In this document: one piece after another, positions 1 to 10,945 of the stretch
Position numbering within the stretch: the stretch's first letter is position 1
Layout of the letters: every line of letters begins with the position of its first letter
Source of the DNA: Lutjanus erythropterus
Taxonomy: Eukaryota > Chordata > Actinopteri > Lutjaniformes > Lutjanidae
DNA: 64,000 nt
Reading direction: 5' to 3'
NCBI GenBank assembly: GCA_020091685.1
Contig: CM034603.1
Location: 26,008,298-26,072,297, forward strand
Made by a program: the position numbers and the translations under genes
The notes under the pieces: generated by a model
Seen by the model: only the letters and a program-made list of their open reading frames with translations
Database searches by the model: none
What the model was told of the DNA's origin: nothing

Positions 1-99
1 ATATTTAATATATTTGAGGATTTCAATTTTTAATAAAGTAATTAATGAATTGGCAAGAGTATAAATGTGAGAATGTAATTTTATCACGCACACCTGCGA
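1..99. other. Left edge of the window, AT-rich spacer
   Basis: AT-rich non-coding DNA with no recognisable feature, downstream of foxc1 on its 3' side. Confidence 0.5.
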
Positions 100-830
100 C
101 AGAATGACGCTTTATTCCTCCCATTGAGATTTAAAAGAGGGTTGTAATTTCGTCAGCCATGAGACCTTCAAAACTATATTCATAAAATTAACTTGACAAT
201 AAATTACTGTAAGTCACGCGGTATAATTGAGACATTCAAGTGCTCGGTGAGTTAAAGGTGCTATAATTAGAAACCGCAGGCCCGAGCAGCAGAAAAGCAG
301 GTTTTGTGTAACTTGAAGGCAACTCTGTTCGGTTTTGAGGTCTCTCGCCAAGGCTGTCGGGTTATTCGCAGGTCGGCCGTTTCCCGTCGGACTGAATTCA
401 CACACAGTACCCCATTATCCCGGCGGCCCAGCGCTCACCAGGTCTGCACCAGTTCATGTCTTTATAGACCCGAAGATGCTGGACGATTTCGACCTCATTA
501 TTTAATCCAGAAGCCTTGTTTACAGCCCATCGCTCTGCCTGTTTTGACAAAGCCGAGTGAATTATTTCATCGAAAATTATCGTTTGTCTTTAAAATGAGA
601 CATGCAGGACGAGAGGCTGCACGCAGCGCTTATTTTTTCCTTGTGGGAGAGACAAGTGTTGGACCTCCAACCTTTCACTCGTTTGGCCGCAGAGCTGCAG
701 ACAGAATTTGCGTCTATGGACTCCTAATTAGAAACAGATGGCGCTTGAAAACTCGGGTCTTGTACGCTATAACCGAGGAGCTAAAACACATCATTTTCCA
801 TACTGAGCTGAGCTGAGCTGGTCACTCAGG
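100..830. promoter_or_regulatory. Candidate regulatory block downstream of foxc1
   Basis: A block of balanced composition in otherwise AT-rich spacer, with few simple repeats and no resemblance to the dispersed repeats elsewhere in the window. It contains two copies of the 11-mer TAATTAGAAAC at 264-274 and 725-735, each with a TAATTA homeodomain core. An open plus frame (304-816) crosses it but has no recognisable domain. Conservation cannot be tested here, so enhancer activity is inference. Confidence 0.3.
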
Positions 831-3381
831 CATACAGGTGCACACTGTCTGCAGGGGCCCAGACTTCAGTGTAATGTAGAAGTTTGCAGGTAGACACGTA
901 AACTCAATCGCATTGCGTTTTTTACGCAGAGCTGGCAGCCTTTACAACCAGATCACTAAATCACTTGTGATACCTTGACATGTCGTACATTTTGTTTTGT
1001 CCTTTTTTGCCTTTTTAAACGTATGTTTCGTGTATTTGTATTTGTACATTGTCATTTATAATGTTTTGTTACCTTCCCTGGAGTGCAATTAGCGATTAGT
1101 ATTTTTTACTGTAATCCGGCATGTTTACGTCTTGTATTTTTATTCTAATAATCATTAACGCGTGCTGTCCATATCAAATAGACGAATAAAGTAAGACAAA
1201 ATGAAATTAGATTGCCAAAAACTACATGCGTTATAACCTATTGACTCGGTGGTCTTAAATTATCCCTGTGACAGTCGACGCACCAAAGAGAAAAGAAATG
1301 TCTGGTGTAATATTTAAGGAAAATGTTTCATACTGTCTCTGAGCTGAGATAAATAAAAGTCTGTTAAACGTCTGTAAAATGAGAACAGCATATTTGCTTA
1401 ACAACTTGAAGTTCAAATTTATTAATAATGTAATAACCATTGCCACTCGCCATTTGACAGTCACGCCTTTTGAGGCAAAAGCTTGCAAACAACATATTAG
1501 TTTGCTCGTTATCAGTCTGTATTTATTATACATTTCACAATAAGATACTTGTTTTATTTTATTTTATTAATCAATGCTATCTTAAAATAATGTGTTTTTT
1601 ATTGGGAGGCATTTCGTGATCTGACCTCCAAACACACTAACACACATCTCAACTACTTCACTTCACAAATTCAGAATATACAGCATGATGATTGAATGGT
1701 TTGGGTCATTACACTTTCTAAATACGCCTATTACTATTACTCTACAGAGAAAAATCAGATCGGCGACAAAAACAACAGTAAAACGAGACAATGTTATTTC
1801 AAAATATTTTACATCTCCTTTTAAAACCCATGAGGTAACAAAAGTGCAGAATTGATTTGTTAAATATTAACGGCTTGGGTAACATAGACGCTTTTGTCTT
1901 TGCTATTTGACCCAAAGCAGTGAGGGAAGTTGTGCATTTTCAGGAATGTAGCGGAACGTTTCAGGGAAAAGGCAGAGTGAAGCCTCATACAGGCTGAAAC
2001 AGGGGTCCCCAAATGTCTTCTTCGTGTTAAAAGAGCCCCAGACAGACACAGGGCCCCTGTTTAATGAGACTGAGCAATATCTGATTTGTACTGGTGTTTT
2101 GTTTTTTTGTTTGTTTGTTTTTTATTCTACAGTTGTACTGTACTGTACGTGGAGGCATATCTCTAAAGGGAAAACTAGTCAATTATTCTGAGAAGGGAAA
2201 TGGAAGTGAAATTAAATTTGTACCGATTTTGCTGTATGACCCCTCGGGACAGGATGAGGCCCCCTGGGCCCCACGTAGGAAACTACAGTATAGGCCCAGT
2301 GTTAATTACAGTATCAGTTCATTTTCAGTGCCAGAACTACAAATTATCCTATAATCTACCATTTCAACCGTTCTCTGCGCATGTGTTTTGCACCTTATTC
2401 CAGGACTCTCTTCTCTCTTTAAATTGTACTACTGACAGTGTTCAGGAATTAGAATCACACACACCAAGCTAAGCTATACTCTGGTTCTCTCTCTCTCTCC
2501 CTCTCTGTGCTGCTATGTCCTGTTATATTGTTGATGGTGCTTGGGCGGCCGACATCCTCCTCATTGACCCCCGTCTCCCTCTCTGCCTTTTCCGTCTCAT
2601 GAAAAACGATTCCAGCTCTCTGATTGAATTTTATTCCTTCCTGACCTGGTCTATTCTGTGAGGGCGCCATCAATCTTTGGACTAACACGACGTTTGTTTA
2701 TTAGGCCTATACTTGGGAAAGTATCTAATGACTTTTATGAGCCTGATTATGGTTGGTGCAATCGGAGTTTCGAGATCGGCATTTCATTGTGGCTACACGG
2801 AACAATTCAAATATTTTCTTTTTTTGTTCTTTGCTGTTGTTGTTCGCGAATACACACCAGTACAATACGGCCTGTACAGTCTAAAATATTCACATGGCCT
2901 GCAGCTACTCACTCAGACATGTTTTGTTTTGATGTGTTGTACTCTTGGCATTGATGCTCTCGCCTGGTTGGTCTAGAGGCTCAAGCTGGCGATAAGGACG
3001 TGAGGAATAAACCCATCTGACCCACTCTGCGTCACTGAATCATGCTTTATATATTGTATTATGATGTGCTTCTCGCTCAGGAGTGTGTTGGCGTCTGTCA
3101 CAGCCTGTAATACATGCTGCCATCCCCACTGTTTCTGTTAGAAAGGAAGATTTGGGGGAAAAAAATCTCTGAAATATTCAGAAAAAGTCACTTCGCAAAC
3201 AAGATTCGATAGAAAATCAAGATGCTCGCTTTGGAATTCATAGATGTGTCTTACAAATTTTTTAATACCCTATTTATTAACGAATTTATATTATGATATA
3301 TTACCTGGTCATAATGTTTTGTTTATTTATTATTATATTTTGTTCAAATCTTATTACGTCTATAAATGTGTTTGTCGTTGA

Positions 3382-3414
<33 letters not shown>

Positions 3415-3415
3415 T
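3382..3415. repeat. (ATT)n microsatellite
   Basis: About eleven uninterrupted ATT units. Confidence 0.95.
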
Positions 3416-3967
3416 AAAATATATATACTGATGTTGTCTTTGTGCGGAGTGTAAGCTTGCAGCATTTTACGCACATGTCAAGCACAAGTGTATCAAAGCA
3501 AAAATAAATGGAACATATATTTTTTTTAATTCTGTATATATTATAATATATAATATAACAATGACATTTAAAATAAATATCTACCTGCTCGTAATAAATT
3601 TTTGAAAAACCCCAATTAAAAATAAATGAGCAAATAAAATACAATAAAATATTTAACAGACATAAATTAAACGCTCTTTTCATTGCCGGCTGGAGATGCA
3701 TTACAACAGACGTGTTTCATATTTAAATGAAACAATTTCTATTCGTGTAAAACTAGCGAAAAAAAAATGTCCGTTTTAAAGTAATTTATGAGTTTCCATT
3801 GAGCGTGATATAGATTGATTCCTCTTCATTAATGCCACTGAAGGAAAAGAACCCTCTGAAACGGTTTTTCAGAAAATCTGCCAGCTAGGATTACAATAAA
3901 ACATCAACCTGACATTTTGAGTACATAAAGCCAATTTAATATTTACACTTTCTTGCTGTTAAATATC

Positions 3968-3988
3968 CACACACACACACACACACAC
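3968..3988. repeat. (CA)n microsatellite
   Basis: About ten CA units. Confidence 0.95.
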
Positions 3989-4812
3989 TTGGGCTGAGCT
4001 ACGTATAATAATAAAACGTGCCGGTCGTCGTTGTTTCTATTCAGGTCAGCGTCATGTCAGTCAGACTGGTGAGAATTCAAACATCAAGACTGAAGTGACA
4101 ACGGGACTATCTTTGGCATGTGTGGTATGATATTAAGTAAGCACTGGTATGCGCCAGTAAACACACAACGCAATCCAAAACAAAGTAGTGCTGTGTGCAG
4201 GCTGGTTCCCAGCAGGTCTATAGGCCTCAGGTCAACATCATCTCTATAATCATCTCGTATATATAAAACCTTCAGCATTTCTAATATGACAATAAGAAAT
4301 ATAAAGAGTATTCAAGTGAAATATTAATGTTAGAAGCCCTGAAATACACACATCATGAGCATACGTTTTCAATTTGGACGCACATGTGATACAAATTTGC
4401 TTTTTGCCTCAGTATTTTTTCATGTTTGCTCTAAGATTTTTCCTCTACGGGAATAAGGAGAAAAATGTGCTTCTAATGCATCTTTACAAGTGAATATATA
4501 TAAGTTTATAGTAAAAATTATTTAAGATCTGAATTTGTGCAGTAGAGTCCAAATTATTTTAAACATATTGTCTGATGAACGCACACCAATTATTTAGGGC
4601 CAATTTAGTATATAAATATATACTAGGACAAACTACTATAACACCATTAAAGAAATAAGACCTAAATCTCAGAGGGTCAAATTATGAATAAACGAGGCCT
4701 ATTAACCTTCCACACAAAATTTATACGGGCCAGACTGAGTGTAAAATATCACCAGCCTATATTCAAGTCTGTAAGAAACGAGGCGTTAACTTTAACTCAC
4801 ATAAAATGACAA

Positions 4813-4818
4813 TTTATT
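4813..4818 (-). terminator. foxc1a: Candidate poly(A) signal AATAAA of foxc1
   Basis: AATAAA on the minus strand 433 bp after the foxc1 stop. FoxC1 3' UTRs can be longer than this, so later signals may be used. Confidence 0.3.
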
Positions 4819-5250
4819 AAACAAACAAACAAATCCTTCAAAATACTTTTCAACAAAGGAAGAATCTTTGAAATAGTACGGCGATATACACGTTCCTTTT
4901 TCTTAACTTTTATAATGGAACAATTTTTTTGGACAATTAAGGCAATTCAATTTTAGAAACACTTTTTTGGTGTTTGGTCCATAATATCCGGCTACATTTT
5001 TTTTAGAAATAAATTACTATATGCAATTTACACGTCCATGAAAACTGACTTAACATATCATATAAAGCCACAAAAGCAAAGAGAGACTTACGTGTTATTT
5101 TGCAGTAACACTGTTCTTTAGAAAAACCAAGATCAAGTCTGTTTTTCTTTTCTGTCTCATATTAGTCCATGTGGTGTCAGGACAGGTAAAAATGTTGAAG
5201 TTTAAAAGAGTTCAAACACCGTGAGGAGAATATCAAGCCTGTATTTTTGG

Positions 5251-6678
5251 TCAGAACTTGCTGCAGTCATATACGAAAGCTCCCGAAGTGCGATAGATGG
5301 ATTGGCTCGGTGGGAATGACATCTGACAGCTGTTATTCCCATTCACCGGCGAGTTATTCAAGCCAATTCTCTGGGATTCAAACATCTCTCGGACTGAGTG
5401 GAAGTTCTGCTGCTGTGCCGGGTACGTCGCGCCCAGATGGCCCAGGTCTCCGGCCTGGTTGAGGTACCATGAGGTGAGCCTCCCTTGGTGGGGATGGTGG
5501 CCCTCCTGCCCAGAGTTCAGATTACCGTGGGTCAGCGAGGATGAGGTGGTGGTGACTGAGTAATCTGGCAACGTTTCGTCCACGGTGGTGCTCGGTGCCA
5601 AGTGGCTCGACCTGTCCCCGGCGTACAAGCTCATGGCTTGCATGTTACAATGATAAGTCGCGTTGGAGGTAGTGGAGATGGAGTTTTGGTTACACGGTGA
5701 GCTATACACGGATGTCTGACTTGGAGAATAGTTTAAGGACAAAGACGGGGTAATACCTGTCCTGGTGGAGGCGGTGAGGCTGGAGGTGAGCTCCCCTTGT
5801 GGAGACCCCCGAAGGGAGGTCATGATGTTGTCCACGCTGAAGCCCTGCGTCGAGGCCTGGTTGTGGTGCTGGTGGTGCTCGGAGCTGTCCATGCCGATGG
5901 ACCTGTTGGAGGGGATGCTGTGAGGGCTCCCGCTGGACATGCTGCTGCTGTCCGGGCTCTCGATTTTGGGCACGGTGCTCAAGGAGGGCGAGTCGGCCTG
6001 TGGTGGCGTGACCGCCCCGTTCTCAGTCTTAATATCCTGGATCCTCACCGGCTTGGAGCCCTGCTGCACCGGTTGCTGCTGCTCCTGCTCCCGGCCTTGC
6101 TGCGACTGCCTCGGCGGCACATCCTTCTGCAGCCGATCTTCCTTCTCTTTCAGCACGTCCTTCTTCTTGAACCGCCGCCTTCTCCTCAAGAAGCTCCCGT
6201 TTTCGAACATGTTGTAAGAGTCCGGGTCTAGGGTCCAGTAGCTGCCTTTACCGGGCTTTTTATCATCGCGGGGCACCTTGACAAAACACTCATTCAGAGA
6301 CAGATTGTGCCTGATGCTGTTCTGCCACCCCTGCTTGTTGTCTCGGTAAAATGGAAATCTCTCCATTATAAACTGGTAAATCCCATTCAGGGTCACCTTC
6401 TTGTCAGGCGAGTTTTGGATAGCCATGGTGATGAGCGCAATGTAGCTGTAGGGGGGTTTGACCATATCCTTGGGCTGAGGTTGAGGGGTGTACGGTCCAT
6501 ACGCCCGGGCCATGCTGGCAGGGTATTGGTCATGAGCTGCATGAGAGTACATGTTCATAGGTGCGGGCATCCCAGTGTATCCCCCACCGGCTGCGGCCCG
6601 GTAGTAACTCGGGTCGCTGCTGATGTACGGCACGACGCCCAGAGAGTTGGGACTGGACACGGAGTAGCGAGCCTGCAT
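5251..6678 (-). CDS. foxc1a: Forkhead box protein C1 (FoxC1, probably the teleost foxc1a copy), single exon, 475 aa
   Basis: Intact intronless frame; the ATG at 6678 has a purine at -3 and the stop is TGA at 5251-5253. The N-terminus [20 protein letters not shown] is the FoxC signature. The forkhead DNA-binding domain spans about residues 72-166, starting at KPPYSYIAL, with recognition helix [13 protein letters not shown] at 120-132 and a basic nuclear-localisation run RRRRRFKKK at about 165-173. Two SUMO-type sites (IKTE at 216-219, PKIE at 237-240) and an eh1-like motif FSVDNIM at 280-286 follow. The C-terminus ends YDCSKF, as FoxC1 proteins do. Length is close to zebrafish foxc1a and shorter than human FOXC1 (553 aa), which carries extra low-complexity tracts. 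As a family, FoxC1 is a nuclear transcription factor for mesoderm, somites, neural crest, anterior eye and vessels. It is the last gene of the foxq1-foxf2-foxc1 array. The a/b assignment rests on N-terminal similarity and is less sure than the FoxC1 call. Confidence 0.96.
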   Translation of the reverse strand: MQARYSVSSPNSLGVVPYISSDPSYYRAAAGGGYTGMPAPMNMYSHAAHDQYPASMARAYGPYTPQPQPKDMVKPPYSYIALITMAIQNSPDKKVTLNGIYQFIMERFPFYRDNKQGWQNSIRHNLSLNECFVKVPRDDKKPGKGSYWTLDPDSYNMFENGSFLRRRRRFKKKDVLKEKEDRLQKDVPPRQSQQGREQEQQQPVQQGSKPVRIQDIKTENGAVTPPQADSPSLSTVPKIESPDSSSMSSGSPHSIPSNRSIGMDSSEHHQHHNQASTQGFSVDNIMTSLRGSPQGELTSSLTASTRTGITPSLSLNYSPSQTSVYSSPCNQNSISTTSNATYHCNMQAMSLYAGDRSSHLAPSTTVDETLPDYSVTTTSSSLTHGNLNSGQEGHHPHQGRLTSWYLNQAGDLGHLGATYPAQQQNFHSVREMFESQRIGLNNSPVNGNNSCQMSFPPSQSIYRTSGAFVYDCSKF

Positions 6679-7070
6679 GTCTTCACTTGGCGGAAAAATA
6701 AAGCTCCAAAATACGCTTCTCCCTCCTCAAATCACAGTTCACTTCACAAGAAAAAAAAAGGCAGAAAAGTCTTAACAACAGTGCAGCGTGCTGAGTCTCA
6801 CTTCTTGTTCAAGCCGTCCCCATCTCTGTGTCTCTATGAAACGCACATTGAAAAAGTTCTGTACTGGACATCCGTCACCACACAGGACTTTTGCGCAGTT
6901 AAATTCTTTCCTCCTTTTTGCTGCCAGTGGAGCTCCTCCCCGAAAGTGCACCAGTTGTCCAATGGGAAGTCAGGCCGTGCAGAGAGGGGAGCAGAAAAGC
7001 TCCCGGCCACACTCAGGGATTTTAGAAAAAAAAAAAACTAGAGAGGAGAGGAGGTGTCGGTAACTCCCAG
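6679..7070 (-). promoter_or_regulatory. foxc1a: 5' UTR and proximal promoter region of foxc1
   Basis: Sequence immediately upstream of the foxc1 ATG, more GC-rich than the flanking spacer up to about 7070. An inverted CCAAT box (CCAAT on the plus strand at 6959-6963) sits about 280 bp upstream of the ATG. I see no good TATA box close by, so start sites may be dispersed. Confidence 0.4.
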
Positions 7071-7689
7071 CCCACTGCAGCCAAGACTTCAGACGGGGCA
7101 GAGCAACTCACATGTACACAATCAGACCCTGGACCATGCATATCCACGCACACTTTATTACAAAAAGACATCCACTATGAGACCTGTATCTGCCTTAAGA
7201 AAGCAAATACAGATGAGTTATCCTTCAGAAATTAAAAGTTAAATATTAATACATTCATCTGAATTTTATATAATTAATTCCCATTAAAAACACATTCTTA
7301 CACAAGTCATACATAATTTATTTGGAATGCTGCTCCTGATATAAAGCTGATTAAAGACATTTTTTATCTTATTTAGAAAGTTCAAAGTTTCAGGAGTGTA
7401 CATTAATAAACATTCTTGTAAATGTGGCAGTTTAGTCATTATTGCTAATTTTCAACTACACCCTGGGCAGGTGTAATGACAGCGACAAAGACACATAAAT
7501 TGACCCACATAATAACAGTTTGACAGCTACAGATACACATAAAGTACATTAAAACCGTATGGCAGCTACAGAAACACATAAAACAACCTACAGTTAAACA
7601 GGAACGTTGTAATTCGATTTTTTTATTATTAATTAGAAAACATAAAGACGCCAATAAACCAAATGGCGTCATTCACGTGCAGTTTTAAC

Positions 7690-8160
7690 GTCCGTAAAAG
7701 TGCATTTTTATTAGTTAAAAGACTCAACACCAGCAGCTGATCACTGTGAGATCAAAGCGGGGCATCGGTGGCAGTGGGCGGTTAAAGTGAGATCTCATTA
7801 CAGCGGGAATTAAAGACAGTTTGGGCTCAAAGGTGTGAGAGTTTATTCAAGAAAAAAAAGGATTTGAAGACAGGGAACCAAACGGGATGACCGTGACACC
7901 AGCTCGCATTTGAATATCTGTTGTGTTGAGGCCTTTTGAGAATTTATTGTCCCTGCAACCGAATAAACAAACGTTTAATGGGTAACTCCTTCCTACATCT
8001 TTAATTTTAACCGTCCCCTGGAGAGTTTATAAACTGTTTTATGGCTGACTATAGGATTGTATGTCATGCAATTAATTTTAAAGCTGAATGTAAGATTTTG
8101 ACCACAGATAAAAGTTGAATAATCCGACCCCGAAGGCCTCTCTGCATCACCCTGCTGTCA
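7690..8160. promoter_or_regulatory. Candidate regulatory block about 1.0-1.5 kb upstream of the foxc1 ATG
   Basis: Unique-looking, moderately GC-rich block in AT-rich surroundings. It contains ATCAAAG (reverse CTTTGAT, TCF/LEF core) at 7751-7757 and AGGTGTGA (T-box half-site) at 7831-7838. These short motifs also occur by chance, so the call rests mainly on composition and position. Confidence 0.28.
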
Positions 8161-8874
8161 AAGGCGACTGTGCATGAAATTGTAAATGGTCATTGTGAGG
8201 CAAAGTTACAGTGCCAATATCGTTGTAATCCTCTGCAGGTCGTCTTAATTAAATGTCCGTGCAGTGGCCTCAGTGCTCCGCCGGTTTCTCCTTACATGGA
8301 CCCGGGCATGAACTTTTTCCACCGCCCCGGGCTGTTTACACAGTTCACGACGGGCTTTTTTTTACTTACTTATACTAAAACCACGGCCTGCCCACCCAGT
8401 CCTCCTTAACTCCTTATTATTTAAGGTGTCCACGGCTGAGGGACGACGAGAAACGTGAGTAGATGTCAAAATAACAAACAGAACAACAGGCGACATATTT
8501 GATGATTGTGTTTTTCTATTTTTTACCAGTGTGATTACAATATAATGGGGACAGAATTGTTATTAAAATAAACGTTGTGGTTTTATGGTAACGTAGGCGC
8601 TTAATACTATTTGATATACAATGTCATTTAATTTAACGTAATTGTATGTGTTTTTTGTTCATTTGTTCAGCTCAATTTCCTCCCATTGCAAGGCTTCTCT
8701 TATAAAACAAAATGCCGAGTTCATAGCGAATAATCATACAAAGCAACATTAAAAATATTATCATATAGAGAAGTTAAAATAAAGTAATTCAGTAGACTAT
8801 GATATTTACTAAATCAAACTTATACTGATGTTAATGTTAAAAAAAACAAATGATATTCAAAATAAAATCAAATT

Positions 8875-8875
8875 C

Positions 8876-8945
<70 letters not shown>
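8875..8945. repeat. (GATA)n microsatellite
   Basis: About seventeen near-perfect GATA units, likely highly polymorphic. Confidence 0.97.
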
Positions 8946-8946
<1 letters not shown>

Positions 8947-9239
8947 GAAAGACAGTATGTTCAAGGATCATCATAACTATGATTTTGGCTCCCTCTAGTG
9001 TACATTGATTTGTTAAACTTAGTGTAATTGGAGTTATTCATTATAAACCCTCATGAAGCCCCTTTTCAAATAGTCACCAACTATTTCTTACGTCTTCAAA
9101 TGAAGAAATAACAGATAACTGACACTATGCCACCTCTAAGTCAAGAGTAATATTTAAGTAATCTCTTGTATAACGTGAAACACATCTTGTTGAAAAACGT
9201 TTTAACGTGATACTGATCATACGCTTCTGTATCTATTTT

Positions 9240-9567
9240 GCATATCACGAATACTCTTTAAATTAATACTATGAACTTTGCACAGACCCTGATAATATAT
9301 TTGCATACTGCCTGTACAGGCCCTTCCTTTATTTAAATAACTCTGATAGTGTACATATTGCTTCTATTGTTTTAATAATATATTTATGTTGTTCATATGT
9401 TTTATGTCAGTGTCATATTTTTTATTTATGCCTCTTTGACGTGTAGTACTTGTTTTCAGCGTTATTCATATTTTCTCGAACCACATGTGTTTTATGCACC
9501 AACATACCACAGGAAATTCTTTGTGTGTGAAAACCTACTTGGCGATAAAACTGATTCTGATTCTTAA
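9240..9567 (+). mobile_element. LINE 3'-tail fragment
   Basis: The segment ends with AAACCTACTTGGCGATAAA followed by CTGATTCTGATTCTT. This matches the end of a common fish LINE 3' UTR, in which a short ATTCTG repeat follows an ATAAA-type signal. No open reading frame remains. The left limit is approximate; a related tail is at 28880-29385. Confidence 0.5.
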
Positions 9568-9589
9568 ATATGTCACTAAACCATGCAGA

Positions 9590-9591
<2 letters not shown>

Positions 9592-9625
<34 letters not shown>
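9592..9625. repeat. (TG)n microsatellite
   Basis: TG repeat with one CG interruption near its start. Confidence 0.95.
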
Positions 9626-10434
9626 CTGAGGTTCATCAATCGTAGGCTACCACATGAGCCTCTGGAATGCAAAGACGCTGCAGAATATTAATAAGACTCT
9701 ACTGCCACCTCATGGTCTGTTTCAGTACTGCAGTCTGAGATCAGCGCTATACAACCTCAGCCTGACAGGACACAAGGGAAAAAAGGCAAAGCAGATTTTA
9801 CAAGGTAAACAACAAAATTCAAGGTTAACATAATTATTAAGTAACTGATTAATTAGAATACATTTTTATATAATAAAAAATGATTTATTTTATTTAATAC
9901 TGTTCAATTTAATTATATGTTGTGTGTGTAGCATGAAAGCACTACAACTTTCATTTCGGTGTGCAACCATGTGTTGCATAATGTTAAACTCAAAGTTAAA
10001 ACAACACGGACACCATTACTTACAAGAGAAGAGGCACCAGGTTATCAGATAAGGAAAAACCTCGACCTTGAATATTGAGATGCTCTTCTCAAAGCGAGGT
10101 CAATAGAACATACTCACAGTCTGTCATTGTCAACAGTGTCACTGTGCTGTAATTTAACTGAAAATTTCATTTGAAAAGTTCTTGTCCCCAAGTCTTAGGA
10201 GTAATAAATATGTAATAAACAGTATTTCAGTAACCATTCAAAAACAAAACATCTCATTTTCTTCTCAGTTTCAATGCTCTATATAAGTAGTAATAACACA
10301 ATGTTAAAATGAAATGAACAAAAAGACATATATAACTATTTTAATTATCATCCAAAGAATATCAAACATATGTTATTTTTATTGTAAACTCAGGGGAATA
10401 TCAATCAAACTGGTGTGCATCTATTCTGCAAATT

Positions 10435-10945
10435 AACTCCTCACACACTGCACTGCAAGTAAAAGTCCTGCATTCAAAATTTTTACTGATAGTAAAAGTG
10501 CAAAAGTATAATCATAAAACTACACTTAAAATACCTAAAGAAAAAAAAGCTCATTATGCAGAGTAACTTACTTCAGAATATCTATTACTGCATTATAATC
10601 GTTAATGTAGTAATGAGTTCATCACTTTAGTTATGCAGCTTGTAATGTTGGAGCTAAATTTCATTACTTTTATTGTATTATCTTAATTTATGATAATATA
10701 TCACCATTTATTTGTTGATTATATTTTGTGATTGTATTTTCTATTATATAGAATATGTAGTAACTAAAAGATATAAAATGTAATAGAGTTTAAAAGTAAA
10801 ATATTTACCTCTGAAGGCTCCTGGAGTAGAAGTATAAAGTATCAGAAAATGAAAGTAGACAAGTAAAGTACAAGTAACTTGAAATTTCAAAATTGTAATT
10901 AAGTACAGTGGCTACTTGAGTAAATGTACTTAGTTACTTTCCACA
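10435..10945. mobile_element. Dispersed teleost repeat with AGTAAAAGT and ACTTAGTTAC ends
   Basis: Begins AAGTAAAAGTCCTGCATTCA and ends GAGTAAATGTACTTAGTTAC, with repeated AAGTACAAGTA-type words between. This is a very common non-coding repeat in fish genomes. A diverged relative lies at 55885-56400. I cannot assign the superfamily. Confidence 0.55.

Larger units (their letters stand above)
831..4812. other. Intergenic spacer, 3' side of foxc1
   Basis: AT-rich DNA with short open frames only and no recognisable exon or RNA gene. It contains an ATT microsatellite, a CA microsatellite and, near 2003-2020, a sequence like a hAT inverted-repeat end (CAGGGGTCCCCAAA) without a clear partner. Confidence 0.6.

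Noticed and set aside
304..816. 170-codon open plus frame
   Set aside because: No recognisable domain, basic and Arg/Ser-rich composition typical of a chance frame in GC-richer DNA, no promoter or splice context. The block is better viewed as possible regulatory DNA.
2003..2320. Possible hAT-like element starting CAGGGGTCCCCAAA
   Set aside because: One end only; no inverted partner or target duplication.
5797..6231. 144-codon plus frame antisense to foxc1
   Set aside because: Shadow frame over the foxc1 low-complexity region.
6307..7041. 244-codon plus frame antisense to the foxc1 5' end
   Set aside because: A shadow of the foxc1 forkhead coding sequence on the opposite strand, extended into its 5' UTR; no protein similarity.
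8875..8945. Tandem array resembling a CRISPR or binding-site array
   Set aside because: Plain GATA microsatellite with no spacers.
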